Below the pieces are notes generated by a model. The model did no database searches, was not told where the DNA came from, and saw only the letters and a list, made by a program, of their open reading frames with translations. Shown here piece after piece: positions 31,566-42,100 of a stretch of DNA of 64,000 bases. The stretch lies in assembly GCA_947650285.1 (NCBI GenBank), contig CANTFL010001193.1, positions 186,001 to 250,000 of the forward strand, read 5' to 3'. Position numbers and translations under genes: made by a program. Every line of letters begins with the position of its first letter. Within the stretch, counting starts at the first letter, position 1. The stretch is from Hyaloperonospora brassicae. Taxonomy: Eukaryota; Oomycota; Peronosporomycetes; Peronosporales; Peronosporaceae.

Positions 31566-32720
31566 ATGAACATGTTGGATGATGAAGAAACCTTTCACGC
31601 CATGCGCGAAGGGTTTAACCATTTGAGTGACATCGAATGGAGTGCGGTATAACGAATGAGTTCTACCGTAGGCGAGTTCGCCATTAGCGCCATGTTGGAG
31701 TCTCTAGACAGATACCAACAACATGCCGCTATAGCCAAGTTCATCCAAAGTGAACTTGTCGCCGAAAGGGAGAAAGTGGCCTTGCTTCACCAGCAAGGCT
31801 CTCAACAGGCCGAGCAGTTGAGAGAACTCGGTGCTCAACAGACAGATCTGTTGAGATAGCAGCAATTCCATGCTGCTGTGGGCGGGACGGCACATGCGCG
31901 TCGTCCCGAAGTCATGAAAGTTGACATCTCCAAGTACAGTGGAGTCCCGGAGGACTCCCTGTTACTGTGGTTTGTCGAACTCGACAGAGCCCTAAGGGCT
32001 CGTCGCGTCGAAGATGAGCAAATGAAACTCACATTTGCTCAAACCCACTTGGCAGGACGTGCCAAAACTTGGTCCCTGGGGCTCGAGAGTAGCGACCCAA
32101 ATGTGTTTAGGTCGCTAGATGACTTCAAGGCCCGGCTCAGACAAACGTTTGAGCTGCCACGGGCTGAGTTCAGGGCTCGTTCTGAGCTCCTGAAACTCAA
32201 GCAGGGTAAGCGTGATGTGCACGCTTACGCTCAACATATACGACTCCTCGCGAGTAGTATAACTGCTAACCCAGTCCATGAACACACGTTGATTACGGTG
32301 TTCATGCAAGGGCTCGCAGAAGGGCCCGTCAGGAGCCACCTGTTCCGCCTTGAGCTGAATACGCTGGAAGATGCGATATCAGCTGCGGAACAGGAAGACT
32401 TTAGCATGAGACAGGCTCATGCTAGCTCAAACTCTTATCGTTCACCGAGACGACAAGAGATCGGAGGTCCAGAACCAACGGACCTCTGCTATGTTGAGAG
32501 CGAGAGACCTCGCTCTACAAACAACAAGCGATTGTAGAAGTGCAATCGCTGTCAGAAGTTAGGGCACTTCGCACATGAGTGTAGTGCTCCACGCCCAGTA
32601 CCAAACAGTTCTGAGCGAAATGGACAACCATTCGCCAGAAAGGGCAATGGGCGTGGGTCCAGCGCTGTTGCGAAGCCTCAACAGCGAGACGGACCATCAA
32701 AAAATGGTCGGGGTCAGTAG
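31566..32720 (+). pseudogene. Retrotransposon Gag (broken)
   Basis: One frame from ATG 31566, interrupted by TAA at 31650, TAG at 31857 and TAG at 32535. It ends at TAG 32718, which is probably the natural gag stop. The central retrotransposon Gag domain is clear (SLLLWFVELDRALRAR, HLAGRAKTWSLGL, FLQGLAEG-like FMQGLAEGPVRSHLF). A CCHC zinc knuckle follows the last premature stop (CNRCQKLGHFAHEC, nt about 32541-32582). Each premature stop would be repaired by reading T as C (CAA/CAG). Gag packages the element RNA. This copy cannot make full-length Gag without read-through. Confidence 0.9.
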
Positions 32721-32739
32721 GGGCGGAGCGCCCTACTGA
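32699..32739 (+). promoter_or_regulatory. Candidate programmed -1 ribosomal frameshift site between gag and pol
   Basis: Slippery heptamer A AAA AAT at 32699-32705, read in the gag frame as TCA AAA AAT. It is followed by an 8-nt spacer, then a perfect 9-bp stem TCAGTAGGG / CCCTACTGA (32714-32722 with 32731-32739) with an 8-nt loop. The gag stop TAG lies within the stem. A -1 shift enters exactly the frame of the protease, which is open from here on. Confidence 0.65.
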
Positions 32740-33883
32740 TCCAGCAACCTCAAGAGAATTTGCAAATCTCTTGACGAAAGTTGCTCCAGATAGACAATCA
32801 TTGTGTGTCTCTGCACCTGGTGATTACGTTTCGCTCATCACCTTGAAGTTGGAAGCGACAAATGATTTGTCGCTTCGTGCCCTAGTAGACTGTGGGGCGT
32901 CGAACGACTTTGTTCGTCGCCAGTCACTAGAGGGTCGTAGGCTCAAGTTCGTTGAGCGCGACATTCCCCTCACGAGGATGACGGTGCGCCTTGCAACAGG
33001 CGCATCGATTACCGTTAAGAAACGTGTAGTAGGAATCCACTACACGTTAGAGGGCGAACATTACGATGATGAATTCATCGTACTGGATCTGGATGACAGA
33101 TTTGATGTCATCCTGGGATTACCTTGGCTCAGAAAGTACGATCCAAGGGTGAGCTGGCAGCATCGATCCGTGAAGATGCCTGCCGCTTGTTCATCATATG
33201 GCCATCTGATGAACATCTTGGAGCGTCCACAAGCGTGTGGATGTTCTGCGAGTGAGTGCGATGGTCTCACTTGCGGTACGGTCGTTAGCACGACTGCACA
33301 AGATCACAGTGTAGTTGATCACTACACTGTGGAGCAAGCTCCCGGCGGCTGTACAGAAGTACAGGCTGCGCCGAAGGTCCACCACTCGAATAAGTCGAGT
33401 GGACCGGGACATGGATGCATGCCTAGCGAGCAGCATCTTAGAAGTAAGAAACCTGTTGCCCCCAAAGGGAAACATGGAAATCCTAGGTCGACTGGAGAGT
33501 CGACCGTAGAGGATCGGTACCTGACTGTGGTTGCACAGCCACAGTCAGAAGACGTCGAGGGAATAAGTCCCCACGTACTTGAGGAAGGAATTCCTCAAGA
33601 GTCACTTGCTGAAGGATTAGGCCTTCAACAACCTGTGGAAACAAGTTCCCAGGAAGTAACCGAGACGTTGAACGTCTTGGTTAATGACGGATCAAGTGTA
33701 GGCGCTTATACGCTTGATCTTATTGTGCCTCCGAAGTTAACTTCAAAGATAACTCAGTTACCAACGCTAGAACCGAAGCGGTTCTTGCGCGATCTGAGTA
33801 GTGGCAAAGTATATCAGATCTGCATACTCGTCACAGAGGATGAAGTATGTGGTCGATATTCGTTCGGCGACAGTATTTGCTGA
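32706..33883 (+). pseudogene. Retrotransposon pol, aspartic protease part
   Basis: Open in the -1 frame relative to gag. Retropepsin active site LRALVDCGASNDFVRR (DCGAS), then the flap/strand region IHYTLEGEHYDDEFIVLDLDDRFDVILGLPWLRKYDP. About 200 further residues are a linker toward RT. The frame ends at TGA 33881, and the RT continues in another frame, so a frameshift lies near 33840-33900. The protease would process the Gag-Pol polyprotein. Confidence 0.85.
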
Positions 33884-33902
33884 GAACAAACGGGTTCTCA
33901 GC

Positions 33903-35486
33903 AGCTCATCGATGGACTAAAGTGTCCTCGATGGGAAGACTCGGATTGAGCGATACACGTCTCAATCCTGGGAGTCACTTCAGGCAAATCCTTTGTATAA
34001 GGATTTGATCGAATTCAAGGATGTATTCCCTGAATCCGTACCTTGCGAGTTGCCTAAGGACGAAGGCACTTGACACGAGATCGAGCTCAAACAGGGCTCG
34101 AAGTACTTTGTCATGAAGCAGTGGCCACTGCCTCGTGAACAAGTACTAGCTATCGAAAAGTTCTTTGCCGATCGCTTAGCAGCGGGCCATGTGAGGGAAT
34201 CAGCATCCCCTCACAACTCTCCGACCTTCTGTGTGCGAAAAACCACAGGAGGATGGCGGATAGTGCACGCGCTCAACAATTTGAACGCTGCAACGGTACC
34301 GGCTCAGACGCCGATACCGAGGAAGGACGTAATCATGGATGGTATGTCAAAGAGTACCATCTTTTCGTCCATGGATCTGATATATGGATTCTATCAGATC
34401 CTCATGCGTGAACGGGACATCCCGTACACGGCAGTGAGTACCCCCAGCGGTATGCTGTGGGAGTGGCTAGTGATGCCACAGGGGCTGAGTAATGCCCCTG
34501 CTACTTTCAACAGATGTGTTACAAATCTGTTGAGACCGGTGCGAGACTTCGCACCGAGTTACTTCGACGATGTGTTCGTCCATAGCCGGGCTATGGACGG
34601 AAAGACGGACTTTGAAGTTCATAGAACTCACGTTCGTCAAGTCCTTCAACTTATGCGCAAGCATAAGTTGTATGCCAACCTCAAGAAGTGTATATTCGCG
34701 GCTAGCGAAATACCACTTCTTGGGTGCATCGTGGGTAAACACTGCGTACGCCCTGATCCCAAAAAGATCAAGGCGATCACCGACTGGTCATTGCCAGTAG
34801 ATGTCAAGGGACTAAGGAAGTTCCTTGGACTAGCGGTGTACTTGCATATTTACTCTTGCAAATACGCCAATATGACGGTACATCTTTCTTGGTTACTCAA
34901 GAAAGATGTCAAGTGGTCATGGAACGCTAAGTGCCAGCGTTCCGTTGAAGGTATCAAGTGGAGCTTGATGCAGTCGCCGATCTTGGCGATTGCAGATCAG
35001 GACAGACCATTTCATGTGGTCTGTGACGCCAGCGATTTTGCGATCGGCTGTGCGTTAATGCAATTTGATGCAGATGGCGCGGAGCGCGTCATATGTTATC
35101 AGTCGCGTCAGCTGCAGGCAGCTGAGAGCAATTATACAGCGCATGACAAGGAACTCCTTGCCATGAAGTACGCACTGGCTAAATTTCGCGTCTATCTCCT
35201 CGGAGATAGACCGTTTGTTGTCTATACGGACCATGCGTCACTACGCACGGCCGTAAACAGCCCACACCTCTCGCAGAGAATGGCGAGGTGGCTGTCTATA
35301 TTTGCGGAGTACAACTTCTCCGTGGATTATAAATCAGGACGACTAAACGTCGTCGCTGATGCGCTTTCGCGCCGGCCGGATTTCGAGCCGGTCGCACAAT
35401 CCAACAGTGAGAATAAGCCCACTGTTGCGACACTGACAGCAAGTGTTCAGTCTTCAAGCTCACTTGACGACGTACGAAAGGCATAA
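33903..35486 (+). pseudogene. Retrotransposon reverse transcriptase and RNase H
   Basis: RT motifs in order: KQWPLPREQ, GGWRIVHALNNLN, SSMDLIYGFYQI, MPQGLSNAPATFNRCV and the catalytic YFDDVFVHSR (YxDD form). RNase H follows: FHVVCDASDFAIGCAL, YTAHDKELLAMKYALAKFR and VYTDHASLR. TAA at 33918 and TGA at 34071 interrupt the lead-in, and TAA at 35484 separates RNase H from integrase in the same frame. All three are single C-to-T steps from Gln or Arg codons. The domain cores are otherwise intact. Confidence 0.93.
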
Positions 35487-36640
35487 GCAGAAGATAAAGA
35501 TCTTCTGCGATTGATGGATCATCTGGTGCATCCATCCAGTAAATCATTGAAGGATTTACCGGTTTTATACCGATCCTCATCGGATCGGTACACAACGCGT
35601 AACGGACTGTTATATTATACAGCCGTTGACGGCGACACGCCTCGTGTCGTCGTCCCCACTCATAATGATTTGCGATTACGCATCATGTATGAGTGTCACG
35701 ATGCCCCAACAGGCGGGCATCGTGGTAGAGAAAAGACTTACTTCACGGTAAGTCGTGACTTTTACTGGCCACGCCAGTATCAGTTTGTACGCAAGTACAT
35801 ACGTGCTTGCGAGGTTTGTCAACGGGTGAAGCCTAGTCCTTCATCCCGTGCACCTTTACGGCCTCCACCGGTCCCGGCAGAGTGTTGGGAGTCCGTGTTG
35901 ATGGACTTTGTCTTCGGTTTCCCCGAAGACGTTCGCGAGAATAACGGTATTCTTGTGTTCGTTGATCGGTTCAGCAAGATGGTGCATCTTGCTGCAGTGC
36001 CCGAGTGTATCACGGCACCCGATTGTGCTATTTTCTTTCTTGACACTATCTTCCTACTCCACGGGTTGCCCCGTGAACTCGTATCCGACCGTGACCCTCG
36101 ATTCACGGCGGAATTTTGGCAAACCGTGTTCCGTTTTCTTGGAACACGGTTGAAGATGTCTACTTCTGACCATCCGGAAACAGATGGTCAGACGGAACGT
36201 GCGAACCGTGTCCTCGAAGAGATCCTTCAAGGATATGTCCACTCGTTTTCGAGTTGGAGCGAATTCCTTCCAATGGTGGAGTTCGCCATCAATAATTTGG
36301 TGCATGCTTCGACCCAGCACACACTGTTTTACATGAATGGCTTACGCCACCCACGTGTTCCCGCCCTTCTAGGGTGTGACTCTTGGATAAGGGGGGAGGG
36401 ACTCGCTCGAGCAAAAACCGTTTTGGCTCTTGCTCATCACGTGTCGACGCAAACGTCATCACGTATGATGCCTATGTCGATCGGGTCGACATCGCTGAAG
36501 AAAATTACCTCAATAATAGCGGCAACGATATTATTGACTCGGATGATGATGACAATGCTGGTATATTCAGCATCGTCAACGATTATTCCAGCGAGGAAGA
36601 AGCCAACCTCGCTGAAGAAGAGAACAATCTCTTAGCAGTG
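35487..36640 (+). pseudogene. Retrotransposon integrase (frameshifted at the C-terminal side)
   Basis: Zinc-binding HHCC module (HDAPTGGHRGREKTYF ... CEVCQRVK), then a DDE core: LMDFVFGFPEDV, ILVFVDRFSKMVHLA, LVSDRDPRFTAEFWQ and HPETDGQTERANRVLEE. Around 36387-36396 a run of six G shifts the frame, and the continuation (TRSSKNRFGSCSS...) is in the next frame to about 36785. A second shift there leads into LSFKVNDLVLLSTENLPG, the integrase C-terminal SH3-like part. The start of the region follows the TAA at 35484. Confidence 0.9.
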
Positions 36641-36791
36641 CTCACGAAGCGCACTGAACGACAAAACAACGAGTCAGCAGAGAACTTCCTGCTGACTCGA
36701 GAGGCGGTAGTCCGTTTCGTTCAGGACCCTATCGCAAATGCGGTGGACCGCCAGAAACGGAACGCAGACAAGAATGGAAGAGCAAATGTTC

Positions 36792-37616
36792 CTTTCATTT
36801 AAGGTTAACGACCTAGTACTACTGTCTACGGAAAACTTACCTGGACATGCAGTCACTAGTGTCGGCAGTAGTAAAATACTGCCGAAGTACATTGGGCCAT
36901 TTCGAGTGTTGCATTGCAAGGGCAATGCATACACACTCGAATTGCCACGTAAGATACGCACGCATCCTACGTTTTACGTGGGGAGGCTCAGGCCGTACTG
37001 TCGGTACGAGCCTTCTTCTTCCGATGAAGATAGCCCCCACGTTCAAGAAAATCCATTGAGTTCTTGCGTTCGCGCTCCAGACGATCCGTCTGGTCGCGCA
37101 GATAAGATACCTCGGAGCTCAACCGAGATATCTCCCCGCGAGCTGTCGCCAGCTCGCCAGAAAGGGAGCGGACATCCCGCTCGACCTGAAGCTGCGCTGT
37201 GGCGTAATCGGCGCGGTCTCTCGCCCGATCAGCCTCGCGATCCTTGCGGTTCTTTCGAACGGTATCAGTCAAAGCGTCGCGCTGGTCGCGATCGTGCTTC
37301 AAGTCATCGCGCAATTCATCGATTGCGCGATCCATCTCGTAAGGGTCGAGATGGTGGGCCTGAGGCTCTGGAGGAGGTCTTTCCTCCTCCACCACGTCCT
37401 TTGGTGGATTCTCACGGTGGTCAACTCTTCCTAGTGGAGCGTATCTTGACCCACCGTGACGATTCAGGATCAAGGACGAGCTACCTCGTTCAGTGGCGGG
37501 GGTATCCATCCTCGTGGAACAGCTGGGAGCCTCGCTCTCAGCTATTGATGGATTTTGAAGGTCTCGTTCGCCAGTATGACGAGACTCATCCGATTGGTCC
37601 GAGTGACCATCGGTAA
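36792..37616 (+). pseudogene. Integrase C-terminal domain and chromodomain
   Basis: KVNDLVLLSTENLPG through YIGPFRVLHCKGNAYTLELPRKIRTHPTFYVGRLRPY is the conserved GPF/Y module, up to about 37010. After about 400 nt, in which the minus strand looks more protein-like, a chromodomain appears at 37435-37600: LVERILTHRDD ... YLVQWRGYPSSWNSWEPRSQL. Chromodomains target integration to marked chromatin. The aromatic cage residues Y, W and W are present. Confidence 0.88.
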
Positions 37617-38591
37617 ACACGCGCTTTTGGTGCTTGTAGACGGATTGCAAGTTTCAATCGCGTCACGCATCTCCTCCGAGATGTGTGCCCTTCCCCAGGG
37701 CGAATCGAGGGAATAAACATCCCTCTGCCTACGTTGCGAGTTGTCAGCACAACTCGCACAAGGGTCTCCCCAAGTGAGGCATGGAATGCCGGCCTCACTT
37801 GACAAACAATGCAACCGGTACCTGGCACCGGTTGGCGTTCGCTTTTCGAACCTGAGGCGTGTCGCCTCAAGCTTCTTGAGCCACCCTTCTCGTCCAAAAT
37901 TCTTTACGTTTTGGACGAACGCGTTTCACGCAGCCAAAAGCAAGGCTTTGTCACGCTTTTGGTTGCTGTTGTACCATCGATGTCTAAGGAAGACATCGAG
38001 ATAAAAGTCTTGTTCAGCGCGAAAGTTGCTCGCGCTGGGAGTCAAGCCGTGAAGCTCAGTCGCATCGAATAAGGGTATTCGATGGTGTTGGCTTGTCTCG
38101 TGAGACAAGCCATTGATGAGCCGTTCAGGCAAACGCCACGGCTTCAGCTCATCACGCTTCACAGTGGTACCCTTGTCGGTACCACGGTTGTCAGTATGAC
38201 GATGGGTTGCACCATCGTCAAGTCGCTCGTGCGAAGGAGCACGAGCTGATCGCGGTGATGAGCAAGCATACTCATCATCAGATTCGTCATCACTGCCGAA
38301 CAGACTGTGTTTCAATTCACGAGTCCGTTCGTTCGGCAGTGGCCTTGGCAAATACTGAGGCGTCGCCGGTGAGCGAGACGCCTCTGCAGCATTGCCCGAG
38401 TCAGACACGTCTGACTCGCCAGAGTAGATGACCTCAATGTCGGGGTCATCATGCGCATGCGGTGCTATACCGCGTGCACCTGCAGCTCCTCTTGTTGCAG
38501 GCGAAGAACAAGCAGCAGACGACGAATCGTCTGCCGCAGAAGCTGGCACAGGCACAGACTCGGTGTGCCTTGATTCACCCCGCATAGACAT
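36988..38591 (-). pseudogene. Antisense coiled-coil / zinc-motif ORF series inside the retroelement
   Basis: From ATG 38591 a 221-residue minus frame (acidic, Ser-rich, DESDDEY) ends at 37926. Further minus frames continue: 37814-37542 carries a Cys-rich CLSSEAGIPCLTWGDPCASC, and 37650-36988 carries a clear heptad coiled coil (RDLADY-like ATAQLQVERDVRSLSG, EISRLSSEVSYLRDQTDRLE). No single frame spans all three, so either frameshifts or splicing must be assumed. The plus strand has no coding signal from 37617 to 38690. The low-complexity but well-formed coiled coil argues that this strand was once translated. The function is unknown. Confidence 0.55.
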
Positions 38592-38708
38592 GTTAACTAT
38601 GCGAGGTCAGGTTGAGTTATGAACGGGACTGACCCAACAAGTGCTCCCTGTCCCAATGGCGCCCAACGGGTGGCCGCCATAATTTTCGATTGTCACACGG
38701 TTACTATC

Positions 38709-38724
38709 AGTTAAGGGGGGGTGA
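38709..38724 (+). promoter_or_regulatory. Polypurine tract
   Basis: AGTTAAGGGGGGGTGA lies immediately before the 3' LTR, the normal place for the plus-strand DNA primer. Confidence 0.7.
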
Positions 38725-39115
38725 TATAACGGGGCAGCCCGTTACATGGATGTGTCACTTTAAGGAAAGTGACAATAAAGAATATTAAGTGAATATTCTT
38801 TCAACAATATCACCGATAATGGTGATATTGGTGAGGCGACCAAAGGGTCTGCTCATTGGTTGATATCGTGATGATATCAACCCACCAATCGCCGCAGGAC
38901 GCGCGCAATGAGTGGTGACGAGACGTCACCATACACTCAGTTATATTAACATAATTAAGTCAGGTTGAACAGAGAGACAGTAGCGAAAAGACTTAATTAT
39001 ATTAATACAACAGTTTTACTTTTCCCTTATCTACGCTTCCTCGTTTGCCTCGTGTACGTCTGTCGGGGCACCTCAACCCTTGCGTTAAGTTCACGCAAGG
39101 GTGTGCCCCGTTACA
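38725..39115 (+). repeat. 3' LTR (391 bp)
   Basis: Same length as the 5' LTR, with four substitutions. One of these changes the terminal TG to TA. It ends TGCCCCGTTACA. Confidence 0.95.
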
Positions 39116-42100
39116 GTGGCATACTACCATGCTTCTGCGAAATCAAGTGATCAAGCAGTGATAAACACACCGACTTATCAGAATTGTAGCACTGAAAATT
39201 TTGCTGGAATAAGCATGCGAATACTTGGCTGATTCTTTCCGTCATCACTACATGCACTACTTTTCCGTCGTTGGGCAGCGGCTGTTTACAAGAATCGGTA
39301 GCTAGCCGACCATTGTAAATAAAGGGCTAATTGAAATATCAAGCCAATTTCGCATTCGGTGAGCCTCATTGTTTCATGGCTTGATCACTCTCGGCTTCCC
39401 GTCAGCGACATAGTTACATGTTTGATTGTGATGGGCTGTGAAAACTCCGAGTTGCATTTTTCTTGCTGATATCCCATTGACATTGTTTTAGACGGGCACA
39501 ATAGTTGTCGATGCAGGATGTGGTATCTTTGACTACTACGTATAAATGCTCTTTTGCCGTCGTGCCCGCAAGATCGATTGGTTGAGCTCACCCAGGCGAT
39601 CATCGTTTCGGTGTGAGGTACTTTCTTCATCACTACTGGAACCATCGACAAAACTTCAAAGTAAACATGCAAGGCAGGTAATCGATATAGGACAAGAACA
39701 TGGATAACCACTAGTCGACACTCGACGATTATCCGGAAAGGCGAAGTAGTGTTGAGCCTGCAGATAATATCATGTTCTGTGCGAAAGAAAAGAATGAGGA
39801 CGCGGAGCAGACTTTTATAGAAGCGCAAGATCGATTAGCTTACTATCACTTTGTCGAAAGGGGTCACAACATGTAATGAAGAGATCTTTGAGTTATGGTA
39901 GATTGTCCGGATGTCAATCTACATGCGATCGGTTTCGCCATCGTCGCATATTCTACGGGTACCGCAGTCGTCCAGTCGCTGGATATCATCGGAGATGATT
40001 CAGTAAGGTTTTCCGTTATCTAATATCGAATCATAATGTCAGTGGAGTGCGCACCGTATGGGTCTTCGTCACACAAGTAGATGCAAGCGTGGACGTCTAC
40101 TCGAAGAAGTTTGGGCAGTTGGAATGGCCATTATGACTTTTAGTTCATTGAATTCTGTGGACGACTTCTGCTTATACAGATAAATCGACACTGTATATCA
40201 GCTAACAAACAGTGCAGGAACGACCATGGTGAATTATAGGCGTGAAATGACTGTACACGAGCAGCATACGATTAACTAATTAAGAAAGTAAGGGACATAA
40301 AGCATTTCGTCATAGCTATATAATACTGCTGGACTGATATATATTTCATTGTATTGGCCAAGACCCCTCGTTACACGATCACTGTCATAGCTTTGGGAAC
40401 ACAAGACAAGATTATGTTTGTTCAGATTTACCTGGTCAGGCAGTGCTCGATAAATGCACCTATCGGGATGGAAGGTTGGACATTGCTCGATCGTATTAAC
40501 TGACGACTTGGCCGAGATCCGGTATAAGATTATAGTGGAAGGATGACACGTTCTATCAAGGTCAGTTATTTGCGTGCCAGATGCAGTCACAGATTATTTT
40601 ATAACCAGAGAGTATGGTCATATAATAATTGCTAGATTTTTGTTGCTTTATCATCACATAGAGCTCGATATAACGTTTAAGAAACGCTTATACTTTGCTT
40701 CCGTTGTAATTTACTTAATGCTACAGCCAACTCTGCCAAGAGCCTCGACTACGTCTTGTTCGAGTGGGACACCTGGAGATCTTAGCTAGGTTTAGTAGCG
40801 AATATTGAACCACCCGAAACGCAACCGAAGGTCATGAATTGTCTCGATCCCACACCAGAAAAAGGTAGTTCTTGCAAAGAGCCGAACTCATGACAGAGAT
40901 CATGTGAATTGTTCCTACGCTATATCGCCTGTTTGCATACTATTTCTGAAGGGCCAGGCGAACAGATACGAACAATACTATTCGATAAGTTTATAGACGG
41001 TTATATACGTCGTGATGGATCCCGTTTTGTAATAAGTATGCACATGGTTACTTGTTGAACTACTTGCCACTGACGAGGCATCGACGGAGACCAAAATGCG
41101 TGTTGTACGCATCTATATACAACTCGTGTACTTTTCGTTTCATTTACGTTCTACTACCCATCAATGTCATCATCGAACTAGAGTCGCCAATAAGAACGCG
41201 GCCCTCAGACAGACGGGCTCACGAGTAGAAGTAGTAAGGTCTGGACACGGACCAAAAGTAATTTGTTAGTCTTTCATCAAGGTGCCAGCTAGTAGATATT
41301 TCGTTTCGCATCATACGTTACCATCGTGACACCACCACACTAGGCACTGCAAACATCGAACACCATTTTGCGAAGACAAGTAGAGCAGGTGGGAGCGTCG
41401 CCAACTTTGCTCAAATATAAACGAAAAAAATTGGCTGTCACAAAATGTGTTATATTGACTAACGCATGTCAGATGCAAGTGGTATGTAAAAACATTGTAT
41501 GATCGGTATTTCGCCTATAGGAACTACGTCGCTGCATCCTCAGATGTTACCGTTTTCAATTTGGAAACGACTAAGCATGACCGTGGAGTTCGAAACGCCT
41601 GCGGTAACGGTGAATCAGATGATAGTGATATGGGTAGGGTGGACAAGACGATAACTACATAAATTGCTGTGTACTTCACTAGGCAAGTGGAGTCAGTGGT
41701 TATAAACCGGTCATCTCATATTTAAACATAGTAAGTAAGGTGTTTTCATACACGTGCATAAGAACGTGTGTGACTATGGAAAAAACGACGTAACAGGCAA
41801 CGGAGTGAATGGAATTGACTCGATAACAGGCTTAGGGAAAAGAGTGCTCATGCTAACATGTGTTCGTTTACAGTATACTACAAGATGTCGAGACGATAGG
41901 AGCTAATTCTAGTATTTTTAATACACCCATCGCGGCACCATCGTGCCAGACATAGTGGTTACAGTTCGACAAATCATATGCGCACTGCAAAGCAAAATGA
42001 TCGAAAATGCGAGGTTAAGTCATCACAAGTCCTAAAGGCGGATGTGGATACAGAGCAGAGCAGACCTGTAAGGCGCATAGGATGGCCATACATACCATAC

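Larger units (their letters stand above)
31131..39115 (+). mobile_element. Ty3/gypsy LTR retrotransposon with chromodomain, nearly full length, mutated
   Basis: About 8.0 kb flanked by two 391-bp LTRs that differ at four positions (about 99% identical). The order is gag, protease, reverse transcriptase, RNase H, integrase and chromodomain, which is the Metaviridae order. Next to the 5' LTR is a TGGTAGCA primer-site-like sequence. A purine tract (AAGGGGGGG) precedes the 3' LTR. Five premature stops and several frameshifts break the coding region. The flanking 5-mers (GTCGG and GTGGC) do not match, so no target duplication is visible. The whole element is dense in short inverted repeats. Downstream of the chromodomain, the minus strand carries an additional broken frame. 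Confidence 0.96.

Noticed and set aside
31857..31859. TAG CAG as a programmed read-through stop in gag
   Set aside because: The context resembles CAR-type read-through only weakly, and neighbouring premature stops of the same C-to-T type make mutation the simpler reading.
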